9,020 bases of DNA from assembly GCA_045594565.1 (NCBI GenBank), contig JAZNYT010000104.1, positions 1 through 9,020 on the forward strand, read 5' to 3'. Within the stretch, counting starts at the first letter, position 1; each line of letters begins with the position of its first letter. Under the pieces are notes generated by a model. That model made no database searches and was not told where the DNA came from. It saw only the letters and a list, made by a program, of their open reading frames with translations. The position numbers were made by a program, and so were the translations under genes. Shown piece after piece: positions 1 to 6,431 of the stretch. Origin of the DNA: RGIG6353 sp045594565. Its GTDB lineage: Bacteria > Bacillota > Clostridia > Oscillospirales > SIG627.

Positions 1-72
1 GTTTTAATATAAATCGAGTTTCAAAAAGATAGTGCGAACAAAACAGATTTAAGTTATAAGCTTTTACAATGT

Positions 73-109
73 AGAAAGACGAGGAAAAATCCTCGTCTTT
101 CTTTCGTTT
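73..109 (+). terminator. Hairpin, probable intrinsic terminator at the head of repeat copy 1
   Basis: Positions 73-85 pair perfectly with 90-102 (13 bp) around an AAAA loop, followed by a T-rich stretch TTCGTTT. It has the form of a Rho-independent terminator for a + strand gene ending before the window, but no such gene end is visible. The hairpin joins directly onto the 103-bp repeat, and a hairpin in the same place precedes repeat copy 2, so it may belong to the repeat element. Confidence 0.5.
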
Positions 110-200
110 AATCCAAATTTCATTTTCTTCGCGTGTTGCTCGGACTGCTGTACAAAGTACAGCGACGCCTTCGCACTCCGCGATTTTACCTCAAAATCTC
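98..200 (+). repeat. 103-bp dispersed repeat, copy 1
   Basis: This segment matches 2143-2245 in the same orientation at 102 of 103 positions, the only difference being A110 versus T2155. Weaker similarity runs on to about 209/2254. Inside it GCTGTAC (147-153) and GTACAGC (157-163) form a perfect 7-bp stem around AAA. The minus strand of this copy is open as part of a 67-codon frame, but the single mismatch turns that frame into a stop in copy 2, so the conservation is of nucleotides rather than a protein. Function is unknown; it could be a small non-autonomous mobile element or a REP-like intergenic repeat. Confidence 0.85.
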
Positions 201-220
201 TGCGCTTTTGTAAAGTGGAA

Positions 221-292
221 AATTGAAAACTGAAAATTTCGAAAGAAAACCGCTTGCGGTTTCTCATAATTCTCCATTTTTAGTTTTCAATT
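221..292. repeat. Inverted-repeat (MITE-like) element 1
   Basis: Positions 221-237 are the inverted complement of 276-292 over 17 bp with one mismatch, which would be a G-U pair in RNA. A smaller hairpin sits inside, AAACCGC (247-253) with GCGGTTT (256-262). The outer arms share the GAAAATTGAAAA style of a longer inverted-repeat element at 2351-2531, and both elements lie downstream of a copy of the 103-bp repeat. No coding content is seen. Confidence 0.5.
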
Positions 293-334
293 ATGATATC
301 ATGACATCATGATCATGATATCATGATATCATGA
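293..334. repeat. ATGATATC tandem repeat forming a 40-bp near-perfect palindrome
   Basis: Units ATGATATC (293-300), ATGACATC (301-308), ATGATC (309-314, two bases short), ATGATATC (315-322) and ATGATATC (323-330) are followed by ATGA. Because TGATATCA is itself palindromic, the block from 293 to 332 is an inverted repeat centred on GATC at 311-314, with one mismatch at C305. It lies about 120 bp upstream of the -35 of the solute-binding protein promoter. It could be a repeat array or a protein-binding site; nothing in the sequence decides. Confidence 0.7.
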
Positions 335-342
335 AATTTTTG

Positions 343-382
343 GAATATAACCGAAAAATTTCTCGAATATAAGCCAAATTTT
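343..382 (+). repeat. 22-bp-spaced GAATATAA direct repeat
   Basis: GAATATAA occurs at 343-350 and 365-372, each followed by a similar CC/A-rich and AATTT stretch, giving two imperfect units of about 22 bp. The remainder of 1-448 shows no supported gene, and the frames there are short and lack ribosome binding sites. Confidence 0.35.
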
Positions 383-448
383 GCGGCGGAAGAGAAACGT
401 TAAACATTTTAGCCTAAAAACAGGTAATCTTTTTGGATAATTTGTTTA

Positions 449-477
449 TTTACTTTATATTTTAAGTCTGGTATAAT
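449..477 (+). promoter_or_regulatory. Sigma-A-type promoter of the solute-binding protein gene
   Basis: The -35 element TTTACT (449-454) is 17 bp from a perfect TATAAT -10 (472-477), which also carries the extended -10 TG (469-470). Transcription would begin near 484, leaving a leader of about 40 nt with a GGAGG ribosome binding site at 512-516. Confidence 0.75.
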
Positions 478-524
478 AAAATAGAATAATATTATAGCTA
501 CAGTAAGAAACGGAGGAAATGATA

Positions 525-2006
525 ATGAAAAGAATTTTATCACTTTTACTTGTATTTGTAATGCTTTTAACAACTCTTGTTTTCTCACTTGCATCCTGCG
601 GTGAGGAAGAGACAAAGAAGCCTTCTGGCTCCAGACCTTCAAGCACTCCTGCGGGCGAAGGAGATATCTTCGCTGAGCGTGCAGCTATTGACGACGGACT
701 CGGAGAATACGACTTCGGCGGAAGAAAGCTCAGAATCGTATCTGACAACCCCCCTGAATACTTTGTTAAAGAGGAAGACAGAAACCAGGGTAAGCTTATC
801 GTTGATGCGAAGTACAACAGAAACAAGACGGTTGAAGACCGCTTCAACTTTGAGATTGAAACGGCTTATACTGCGAGATACGACGACGTATCCGCGTGGG
901 TTTCAAAGACAGTCCTTTCAGGCTCCGACGAGTTTGACCTTTTCTGCTCACACTCGGCTTCTGCAGGTGCACTTGTACTTAAGAACGTATTCCTCAACTG
1001 GTACGATATTCCCAACGTTGATTTCACAAAGCCTTGGTGGTCATACTCCTGTGCAGACGAGCTCACCTATGACGGTAAGTGTATTCTTGCGGTATCCGAC
1101 TTCAACTATTCCGCGATTTCGGGTGCATACTGCATACTCTTCAATAAGAACTTTGCAAACTCCTACGACCTTGGTAACCTTTACGAGGTTGTTATGAACG
1201 GCGACTGGACCTACGAATACTTCCATAGCCTTGTCAAGGACGTATATGTAGATAGCGACGGTGACGGCGACAAGACACAGGGCGACTTCTATGGCTATGA
1301 GCAGGACCACTGGTTCGGATGTCCTATCAGCTCTTGGCTTTGGGCGTTCGATAACCCCATCTGCGAAAAGGACGCTGACGGAGTACCCGTTATCGCTGTT
1401 AAGACCGACAAGATAAACAATATTGTAAATTCTATATACGACCTTTGTCATAACACAAACGGTTGTTTCTACGAAGGCAATAACGACAAATCCCCCAACA
1501 CTCTCTTCTATGCAAAGAAGGCTATTTTCACTATGGCTACATTAGGTACTCCCACAGGCGAGTCACTTCGTAACTTTGAAGACGAGTACGGACTTCTTCC
1601 CCTTCCCAAGTGGGATGAAAATCAGGATAGATATTACACCATGGCATCCGGTGCTCACTCTGTTCTCGCAGTTCCCAAAACTATGAAGGATACAGAATTT
1701 GTAGGTACTTGTATCGAGGCACTTTCCGCCGAGTCCTACAAGCAGGTCGTTCCCACCTTCTATGAAATCGCTCTTAAGACAAGATATCTCCGCGACAACG
1801 AATCCAAGGAGGTTCTCGACCTTCTCATTGAAGGCAGAACCTTCGACTTCGGTTATATCTACGGTGCATTCGAAACCTTCGGCTTTATGCTCTCGGATAT
1901 GATGAGTAAAGCTAACAACAACTTCGAGTCCTACTACAAGAGAAATTTCACCGGCGCAAGATATCACATAAAGACCATCACCAGAGTATTTGACAAGCTT
2001 GGCTAA
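525..2006 (+). CDS. Extracellular solute-binding lipoprotein (family 1, sugar ABC transporter type)
   Basis: The predicted product is a membrane-anchored substrate-binding protein that captures a solute, probably a sugar or oligosaccharide, for an ABC importer. The N-terminus has KR, a hydrophobic segment (residues 4-22) and the lipobox LASC with Cys25 as the lipidated residue. A polar Ser/Pro/Glu-rich linker follows to about residue 47. The motif YDFGGRKLRIVSD (62-74) and the RN..VEDRFNF stretch (99-109) are typical of family 1 binding proteins. An Asp-rich loop, DSDGDGDKTQGD (243-254), resembles an EF-hand-type calcium site. At 493 aa the length is normal. I prefer ATG 525 because it lies 8 nt from GGAGG; an ATG at 519 is only 2 nt from it. 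No permease or ATPase gene is adjacent, so the transporter partner is unknown. Substrate assignment is inference. Confidence 0.85.
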   Translation: MKRILSLLLVFVMLLTTLVFSLASCGEEETKKPSGSRPSSTPAGEGDIFAERAAIDDGLGEYDFGGRKLRIVSDNPPEYFVKEEDRNQGKLIVDAKYNRNKTVEDRFNFEIETAYTARYDDVSAWVSKTVLSGSDEFDLFCSHSASAGALVLKNVFLNWYDIPNVDFTKPWWSYSCADELTYDGKCILAVSDFNYSAISGAYCILFNKNFANSYDLGNLYEVVMNGDWTYEYFHSLVKDVYVDSDGDGDKTQGDFYGYEQDHWFGCPISSWLWAFDNPICEKDADGVPVIAVKTDKINNIVNSIYDLCHNTNGCFYEGNNDKSPNTLFYAKKAIFTMATLGTPTGESLRNFEDEYGLLPLPKWDENQDRYYTMASGAHSVLAVPKTMKDTEFVGTCIEALSAESYKQVVPTFYEIALKTRYLRDNESKEVLDLLIEGRTFDFGYIYGAFETFGFMLSDMMSKANNNFESYYKRNFTGARYHIKTITRVFDKLG

Positions 2007-2007
2007 A

Positions 2008-2041
2008 AAGCTAGATATTTTGGCTAAAACCGAAAATGAAA
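2008..2041 (+). repeat. 34-bp repeat with TTGGCTAAAACCGAAAA core, copy A
   Basis: This stretch, starting two bases after the stop codon of the solute-binding protein gene, matches 2259-2292 at 33 of 34 positions (A2013 versus T2264). A shorter third copy of the core lies at 2532-2550. No function is evident. Confidence 0.65.
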
Positions 2042-2061
2042 TATTATTTATAAGATTAAGA

Positions 2062-2105
2062 AAGTGTAGTCTTTGAAAAAGGCTACACTTCTTACTTTGT
2101 GCTTT
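2062..2105 (+). terminator. Terminator of the solute-binding protein gene
   Basis: Positions 2062-2074 pair with 2078-2090 (13 bp, one G-U pair) around a 3-nt loop. The tail is pyrimidine-rich but interrupted (CTTACTTTGTGCTTTTT), so termination may be less than complete. It lies 55 nt after the stop codon. Confidence 0.65.
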
Positions 2106-2128
2106 TTAGGAAACATTTTTTCATAGGT

Positions 2129-2147
2129 AGAAAATCGGAGATTTTCT
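2129..2147 (+). other. Hairpin at the head of repeat copy 2
   Basis: AGAAAATC (2129-2136) pairs with GATTTTCT (2140-2147) around GGA. It holds the same position relative to the 103-bp repeat as the longer hairpin at 73-102, and the two stems differ by paired changes that keep base pairing. Confidence 0.55.
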
Positions 2148-2245
2148 TTCGTTTTATCCAAATTTCATTTTCTTCGCGTGTTGCTCGGACTGCTGTACAA
2201 AGTACAGCGACGCCTTCGCACTCCGCGATTTTACCTCAAAATCTC
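2143..2245 (+). repeat. 103-bp dispersed repeat, copy 2
   Basis: This is the direct-orientation partner of 98-200, with 102 of 103 bases identical. The internal GCTGTAC/GTACAGC stem is at 2192-2198 and 2202-2208. It lies in the convergent spacer between the lipoprotein gene and the araC-type gene, so the lipoprotein gene, with its promoter and terminator, is bracketed by two direct repeats 2,045 bp apart. Confidence 0.85.
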
Positions 2246-2258
2246 GTCGCTTTTTTTG

Positions 2259-2292
2259 AAGCTTGATATTTTGGCTAAAACCGAAAATGAAA
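2259..2292 (+). repeat. 34-bp repeat, copy B
   Basis: Second copy of 2008-2041, 251 bp downstream, with one mismatch. Its TAAAACC (2276-2282) can pair with GGTTTTA at 2299-2305. Confidence 0.65.
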
Positions 2293-2350
2293 AGCTTTGG
2301 TTTTATACAAATCAAGTTCAATAAAATTAAGTGCTAACAAGGTGTAGTTA

Positions 2351-2531
2351 AGCAAAATTGAAAGTTGAAAATTGAAAATTGAAAATTATGGTAACTTTTG
2401 CTTACGCAAAACTTTTTGTTTTTTAATATTTATTATAATTCTAATATTATAACTCTAATTGAAAATTTCCCGTAAGGGAAATTAACCTTAATTTTCCACT
2501 TTCCATTTTCAATTTTCCATTTATTTTGCGC
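2351..2531. repeat. Inverted-repeat (MITE-like) element 2, about 180 bp
   Basis: The left arm at about 2351-2387, made of GAAAATT-type units, is an imperfect inverted complement of the right arm at about 2488-2531. The extreme ends AGCAAAAT and ATTTTGCGCT match well. Between them are two clean hairpins, TTTTGC/GCAAAA (2396-2401/2406-2411, loop TTAC) and AATTTCCC/GGGAAATT (2464-2471/2476-2483, loop GTAA), around an AT-rich middle. There is no coding frame. The structure suggests a small non-autonomous element or a structured spacer repeat. Its boundaries are approximate. Confidence 0.5.
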
Positions 2532-2550
2532 TTTTTGGCTAAAACCGAAA
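2532..2550 (+). repeat. TTTTTGGCTAAAACCGAAA core, copy C
   Basis: Third occurrence of the core found at 2008-2041 and 2259-2292, just outside the right end of the inverted-repeat element. The spacer 2007-2607 as a whole holds repeats and terminators but no gene that I can support. Confidence 0.55.
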
Positions 2551-2582
2551 TCTTTATAAATTAGAAATTTAGGTTGATTTAT

Positions 2583-2608
2583 AAAAAGCTTCCGAAATGG
2601 TGCTTTTT
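2583..2608 (-). terminator. Probable terminator of the AraC-type regulator gene
   Basis: On the minus strand AAAAAGC and GCTTTTT (2602-2608 and 2583-2589) form a 7-bp stem immediately after the TGA stop, ending in a run of U. The 12-nt loop can add a CC/GG pairing. The stem is AU-rich and only moderately strong. Confidence 0.45.
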
Positions 2609-3381
2609 CACCCTTTGGGGCTTTTTCTGTATTTCTTTTTGTACGCCTTGCAGAAGTAGCTAACGTCGTCAAAGCCCGAGAGGAAGGCAACCTCTTTTAT
2701 AAGAGAGGCGGGGTTTGCGGTGAGGTAGCCGTGTCCCCATTCCAGTCTTTTATCGTTTATAAACTGCACCACCGTCTTGCCGTAAGTCCTTTTGAATTCG
2801 TGACAGAGAGTAGAAACCGACACGCCACCTTCACTCGCTATCTCCGAAAGACTCATCTTCCTTGATAGATTTTGCTCTAGGTATCTCAATACTCGGTCAA
2901 GAGGGGTGACGGATACGTTTTCGGAATTTTCAAAAAAGTCAATGAATAAAGAATAAACAAGAGAGGAAAGACGACCTTCTTTCCCGCCTTTTCGGTGTTC
3001 CTTTACCACCTCGGATATTTTGCCTTGCCACTTTTCGACGTCGGTTTCTTCAAAAAAAAGAAATTTCTTTTCGGCGTAGGTTCTTTGTACCTCTGCCATA
3101 CCATTGCCTCGCACCGTAACGAAGGCAGTGGTAAGACCGTCAAGGCTGAATTGAGAATAGGGAACACCCTCCGAAATATAAAAGGCGCACCCCTTTGAAA
3201 GCGCATATTCTTTACCCTCGCAGATGAGCTTTCCTTTTCCCGAAAGGACGAAAAGAAGCTGATGAAATATCATGGTGTCGGAGGACCTCTCAACTCGCAT
3301 ATAGTCCTTGAAGCTGTCGGACGCCGAAAAGAGAGATATGGGGAGAGAGGAAGGGGAGGGGGTTAAAACAAATGAGTTCAT
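2608..3381 (-). CDS. AraC-family transcriptional regulator
   Basis: The 257-aa product is a cytoplasmic transcription factor of the AraC/XylS family. The N-terminal part has a cupin-like sensor segment (about residues 45-82, with GKGKLICEGKEYALSKGCAFYI), the usual place for sugar binding. The C-terminal DNA-binding domain (about 163-257) has two helix-turn-helix units, LSEIASEGGVSVSTLCHEFK (178-197) and IKEVAFLSGFDDVSYFCKAY (228-247), with the family GF.D.SYF.KAYKK..G-type ending. The start ATG is preceded by AAAGGAAA (3386-3393 on the minus strand) 4 nt away. It is divergent from a GH2 beta-galactosidase with only 121 bp between the starts, so it is the likely regulator of that gene, probably an activator responding to a galactoside or product. 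Effector and direction of control are inferred. Confidence 0.9.
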   Translation of the reverse strand: MNSFVLTPSPSSLPISLFSASDSFKDYMRVERSSDTMIFHQLLFVLSGKGKLICEGKEYALSKGCAFYISEGVPYSQFSLDGLTTAFVTVRGNGMAEVQRTYAEKKFLFFEETDVEKWQGKISEVVKEHRKGGKEGRLSSLVYSLFIDFFENSENVSVTPLDRVLRYLEQNLSRKMSLSEIASEGGVSVSTLCHEFKRTYGKTVVQFINDKRLEWGHGYLTANPASLIKEVAFLSGFDDVSYFCKAYKKKYRKSPKG

Positions 3382-3390
3382 ATTATTTCC

Positions 3391-3420
3391 TTTGCAAGAT
3401 TTTTATATAATTTGCAAAAT
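3391..3420. promoter_or_regulatory. Candidate AraC-type operator: two TTTGCAARAT boxes
   Basis: TTTGCAAGAT (3391-3400) and TTTGCAAAAT (3411-3420) are direct repeats 20 bp apart, about two helical turns, as is common for AraC-family half-sites. The second box ends 6 bp upstream of the predicted galactosidase -35 (3427), a usual place for activator contact. A related box, GTTGCAAAAT, lies at 3490-3499 in the leader. Confidence 0.5.
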
Positions 3421-3426
3421 TTTCTA

Positions 3427-3455
3427 TTTACTATTTTCTTTTTATGCTTTATTAT
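3427..3455 (+). promoter_or_regulatory. Promoter of the beta-galactosidase gene
   Basis: TTTACT (3427-3432) and TATTAT (3450-3455) are separated by 17 bp. The -35 is the same hexamer as in the lipoprotein promoter. The -10 is imperfect, which fits dependence on an activator bound just upstream. Confidence 0.55.
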
Positions 3456-3478
3456 AAGAGTAACACAAAAAGTGAAAA
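3451..3478 (-). promoter_or_regulatory. Possible promoter of the AraC-type regulator gene
   Basis: On the minus strand a perfect TATAAT (3451-3456) has TTTTCA (3473-3478) 16 bp upstream. This -10 overlaps the galactosidase -10 on the other strand, so the two promoters would compete. The leader would contain the TTTGCAARAT boxes, allowing autoregulation. The -35 is weak. Confidence 0.4.
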
Positions 3479-3502
3479 AATGAAAGGGGTTGCAAAATAT
3501 TT

Positions 3503-6382
3503 ATGTTGAGATTTTACGAAAACCTTGATAAAATATCCGAAAACAGACTCCCTCAAAGAGCCTACTATATTCCGGAAGGAAGTAAGCTTTCTCTTGACGG
3601 AGTATGGGACTTCAAGTATTTTGAGCGTGACTTTGATGAGAATCTTACAGGTGAGTGGGACAAGATAGAGGTGCCTTCCTGTTGGCAGACTCTTGGCTAT
3701 GACAGACCTCAATACACAAACGTGCGCTATCCCTTCCCCGTAGACCCTCCTTTTGTACCCGATGAAAATCCGCTCGGAGTTTACCGCCGTTCCTTTGAGG
3801 TGAAAGATACGGCTTTTTCCTACTTTCTCGTTCTTGAGGGCGTTTCCTCCAACGGAGAAATTTTTATAAACGGAAGCCGCGTAGGCTATACACAGGGCTC
3901 ACACCTTCAGGCAGAGTTCGATATAACCCCCTTTGTTAAAGAAGGGGACAACGAAATCATCGTAAAGGTCAGAAAATGGTGTTCAGGCTCCTACCTCGAA
4001 GATCAGGACCAGTTCCGCTACAACGGAATTTTCCGCCCCATATACGTACTCAAGAGACCCCGTGGCGCACTACGCGACTTTGAGATAACTACCGACAAGA
4101 ACGTAATGACGGTCACCCTCGACACCCCTGCAACAGTCAGACTTCTTGACAAGGGCAAAGAGATAGCGGGGGCAGAGAACACCCAAAAGGCGGTGTTCGA
4201 GGTGGCAAATCCTACCTTCTGGAACGCTGAAAAGCCTTATCTTTACGAGGTTGTTATCGAATGCCTCGGCGAGACTATCCGCAAGAAGCGTGGATTTGTG
4301 GATTTCAGCGTGAATGCAGAGCACGCCTTCTGTGTAAACGGAGTGCCTGTAAAGCTTAAAGGCGTAAACCATCACGATACCCACCCGAAGAACGGCTGGT
4401 GTATGACGGAGGATGAGCTGAAGCTTGACCTTTGCAAGATGAAGATGCTCAACATCAACGCTATCCGAACCTCTCATTATCCGCCGTCCCCTGTTTTCCT
4501 TGAAATGTGCGATGAGATGGGCTTCTACGTTATGCTTGAAACCGATGTTGAAACTCACGGACTTGTAACAAGGCGCAAAAGGACAAGTGGATATTCATAC
4601 GATTCTCTTGAGCTGGTTGACGAGTGGTTCGGAAATCTTCCCGAGTGGAAAGAAAGCTTCGCCGAGCGTATGGTGAGAGCTCTTGAACGAGACAAGAATG
4701 CAACCTCTATCTACTCCTGGTCTCTTGGCAACGAGTCGGGCTTTACCGAGGGTCATCGTGAAATGGTGAAGTTCCTCCGCTCCCGCGACAAGAAGCGTAT
4801 GATTCACTCGGAGGACGTGTCTCGTCTTTCGGCGTTTATGGAGAGCGACGGATACCTTAAGGATAAATACAAGCCCGAAGACCTTTACTATATCCCCGAT
4901 ATGTGTTCGAGAATGTATGCACCTCCTTCTGAGCTTGAGAAATATGCCAAGGATAGCACAAAGACTCTTCCCTTCTATCTCTGCGAGTATTCTCATGCCA
5001 TGGGCAACGGACCGGGTGAAATAGACGAATACTGGAAGATTATATATTCCTCTCCCAAGCTTATGGGCGGTTGTATCTGGGAATGGGCAGACCATACCCT
5101 TGTTGACAAAAACGGTGTTCAGCGCTACGGCGGTGACTTTGGAGACACTATTAACGACGGAAATTTCTGCTCCGACGGTCTTGTTTTTGCCGACAGAAGC
5201 TTCAAGGCAGGCTCTTATAACGCCAAGGCGGTATATCAGAATATTGCTTGTGAGCTTGAAGGAGATATACTGAAGGTCAAGAATCTTTTCGACTTCACCT
5301 CTCTTTCGGAGTATACCTTTGAGTATGAGTGTATATGCGACGGCAAGACCCTTGAAAAGAAGAGTCTTGTTCTGGATACTCTTCCCAAGGCTACCACCGA
5401 GATTAAGGTGACAACGGTTAAGTCCTGCAACCGCGGTGCATTTGTAAACTGCACTCTTTTCGATAAGACAGGCTATGACGTGGCAAGCTGTCAGCTTGAT
5501 ATGGGGGCAGAGAGAATATCCGAAGAAAGATGTAAGACTCCTGCAACTATCACCGAAACCGAAACCGAGTACAAGGCTATGGCAGGGGACACCGTTTACA
5601 CCGTTTCCAAAAGAAGCGGTAAGATAGTGAGCATCGTGAAGAACGGCAAGGAACAGATTACCGCGCCTGTTGATATAACCGTTATGAGAGCACCTCTTGA
5701 TAACGAAATGTTCGATATGACCTTCTGGTACGACCTTGAAAAGCATCGCACGGCAGAGGGCTTCGATGCGCTTCAGACAAGATGCTATTCCACAGAAGTG
5801 AAGGATAACGTCATAAGGGTCAACGCCTCTCTTTCGGCACCTACAAGAATGCCTTTCCTTCGATACACTCTTGATATGACTTTCTTTGCTGACGGAAGTG
5901 TGAAGATGAGCCTTTCGGCAAAGGTGCGTGAAGAGTGCATCTGGCTTCCGAGACTCGGCTTTGAGTTCAAGATTCCTTATGCTACAGATTCCTTCGAATA
6001 TTTCGGAGACGGTCCCCTTGAGTGCTTCCCCGATATGAGATGCCATACCAAGCGTGACGTTTATCACAGTACCGCAGACGGAGAATACGTAAATTATATC
6101 TATCCTCAGGACCACGGTAACCATACAAGAGTACAGTATCTTGATTTCGAGAAGGGACTCCGCTTCTCTACCGATTCTGAGTTTGTGATAAACGTATCTC
6201 ACTATGATGCTCATACACTTTGGAGGGCAAAACACACAGACGAGCTTGTGAAGTCGGATAGCACTGTGGTGAGAGTTGACTACAGGATTTCGGGCACAGG
6301 CTCACATTCCTGCGGATATGATATGATGGACAAGAATAAGCTTCTTGACAGGGAAATAGACTTCGAATTTTATATCAGTTAG
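3503..6382 (+). CDS. lacZ: Beta-galactosidase, glycoside hydrolase family 2 (LacZ type)
   Basis: This 959-aa cytoplasmic enzyme (no signal peptide) should hydrolyse terminal beta-D-galactosides by the retaining GH2 mechanism. The N-terminal sugar-binding domain contains NVRYPFPVDPP (from residue 73). An Ig-like domain precedes the TIM barrel (about 280-560), which has NHHDTHP (289-295), TSHYPP (323-328), the metal-ligand pair Glu350/His352 in ETHG, the acid/base Glu411 in SLGNESG, the nucleophile Glu495 in CEYSHAMGNG, and IWEW (525-528). The C-terminal small-chain domain carries RAPLDNE (729-735). All expected catalytic residues are present and the length is slightly below the 1,023 aa of E. 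coli LacZ. The only start in frame is ATG 3503, 13 nt after AAAGGGG (3483-3489), which is long spacing. The divergent AraC-type gene probably regulates it. Galactoside preference is inferred; related GH2 enzymes can differ. Confidence 0.93.
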   Translation: MLRFYENLDKISENRLPQRAYYIPEGSKLSLDGVWDFKYFERDFDENLTGEWDKIEVPSCWQTLGYDRPQYTNVRYPFPVDPPFVPDENPLGVYRRSFEVKDTAFSYFLVLEGVSSNGEIFINGSRVGYTQGSHLQAEFDITPFVKEGDNEIIVKVRKWCSGSYLEDQDQFRYNGIFRPIYVLKRPRGALRDFEITTDKNVMTVTLDTPATVRLLDKGKEIAGAENTQKAVFEVANPTFWNAEKPYLYEVVIECLGETIRKKRGFVDFSVNAEHAFCVNGVPVKLKGVNHHDTHPKNGWCMTEDELKLDLCKMKMLNINAIRTSHYPPSPVFLEMCDEMGFYVMLETDVETHGLVTRRKRTSGYSYDSLELVDEWFGNLPEWKESFAERMVRALERDKNATSIYSWSLGNESGFTEGHREMVKFLRSRDKKRMIHSEDVSRLSAFMESDGYLKDKYKPEDLYYIPDMCSRMYAPPSELEKYAKDSTKTLPFYLCEYSHAMGNGPGEIDEYWKIIYSSPKLMGGCIWEWADHTLVDKNGVQRYGGDFGDTINDGNFCSDGLVFADRSFKAGSYNAKAVYQNIACELEGDILKVKNLFDFTSLSEYTFEYECICDGKTLEKKSLVLDTLPKATTEIKVTTVKSCNRGAFVNCTLFDKTGYDVASCQLDMGAERISEERCKTPATITETETEYKAMAGDTVYTVSKRSGKIVSIVKNGKEQITAPVDITVMRAPLDNEMFDMTFWYDLEKHRTAEGFDALQTRCYSTEVKDNVIRVNASLSAPTRMPFLRYTLDMTFFADGSVKMSLSAKVREECIWLPRLGFEFKIPYATDSFEYFGDGPLECFPDMRCHTKRDVYHSTADGEYVNYIYPQDHGNHTRVQYLDFEKGLRFSTDSEFVINVSHYDAHTLWRAKHTDELVKSDSTVVRVDYRISGTGSHSCGYDMMDKNKLLDREIDFEFYIS

Positions 6383-6431
6383 CCTTTGTGTAAAGTGACG
6401 AAAAAAGTCGCCAAAAATCTAAAAAACTCAC

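Noticed and set aside
64..267. A 67-codon minus-strand frame across repeat copy 1
   Set aside because: No ribosome binding site was seen, and in the almost identical copy 2 the single base difference makes a stop (TTA to TAA) in this frame. The conserved unit is therefore the DNA repeat rather than a protein.
293..334. CRISPR array or phage attachment site at the ATGATATC block
   Set aside because: The units are 8 bp with no spacers, and there are no cas, integrase or phage genes. It is a simple tandem palindrome.
519..527. ATG at 519 as the start of the lipoprotein
   Set aside because: It is in frame but only 2 nt from GGAGG. ATG 525 has normal 8-nt spacing and gives a standard signal peptide beginning MKR.
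1041..1967. Minus-strand frames opposite the solute-binding protein gene
   Set aside because: They are shadows of the coding strand with no ribosome binding sites or recognisable domains.
2433..2690. An 85-codon minus-strand frame in the spacer after the AraC-type gene
   Set aside because: It overlaps the regulator's 3' end in another frame and runs through the inverted-repeat element, giving low-complexity KIENGKWKIK-like sequence that reflects the repeat.
4595..6235. A long (546-codon) minus-strand open frame inside the beta-galactosidase gene
   Set aside because: It lies wholly antisense to a gene with all GH2 catalytic motifs, its translation shows no recognisable domain, and codon bias of the sense gene commonly opens the opposite strand.
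6400..6420. Small hairpin GTGAC/GTCGC just after the galactosidase stop
   Set aside because: Only about 5 pairs including a wobble; the strong 17-bp hairpin just downstream is the credible terminator.
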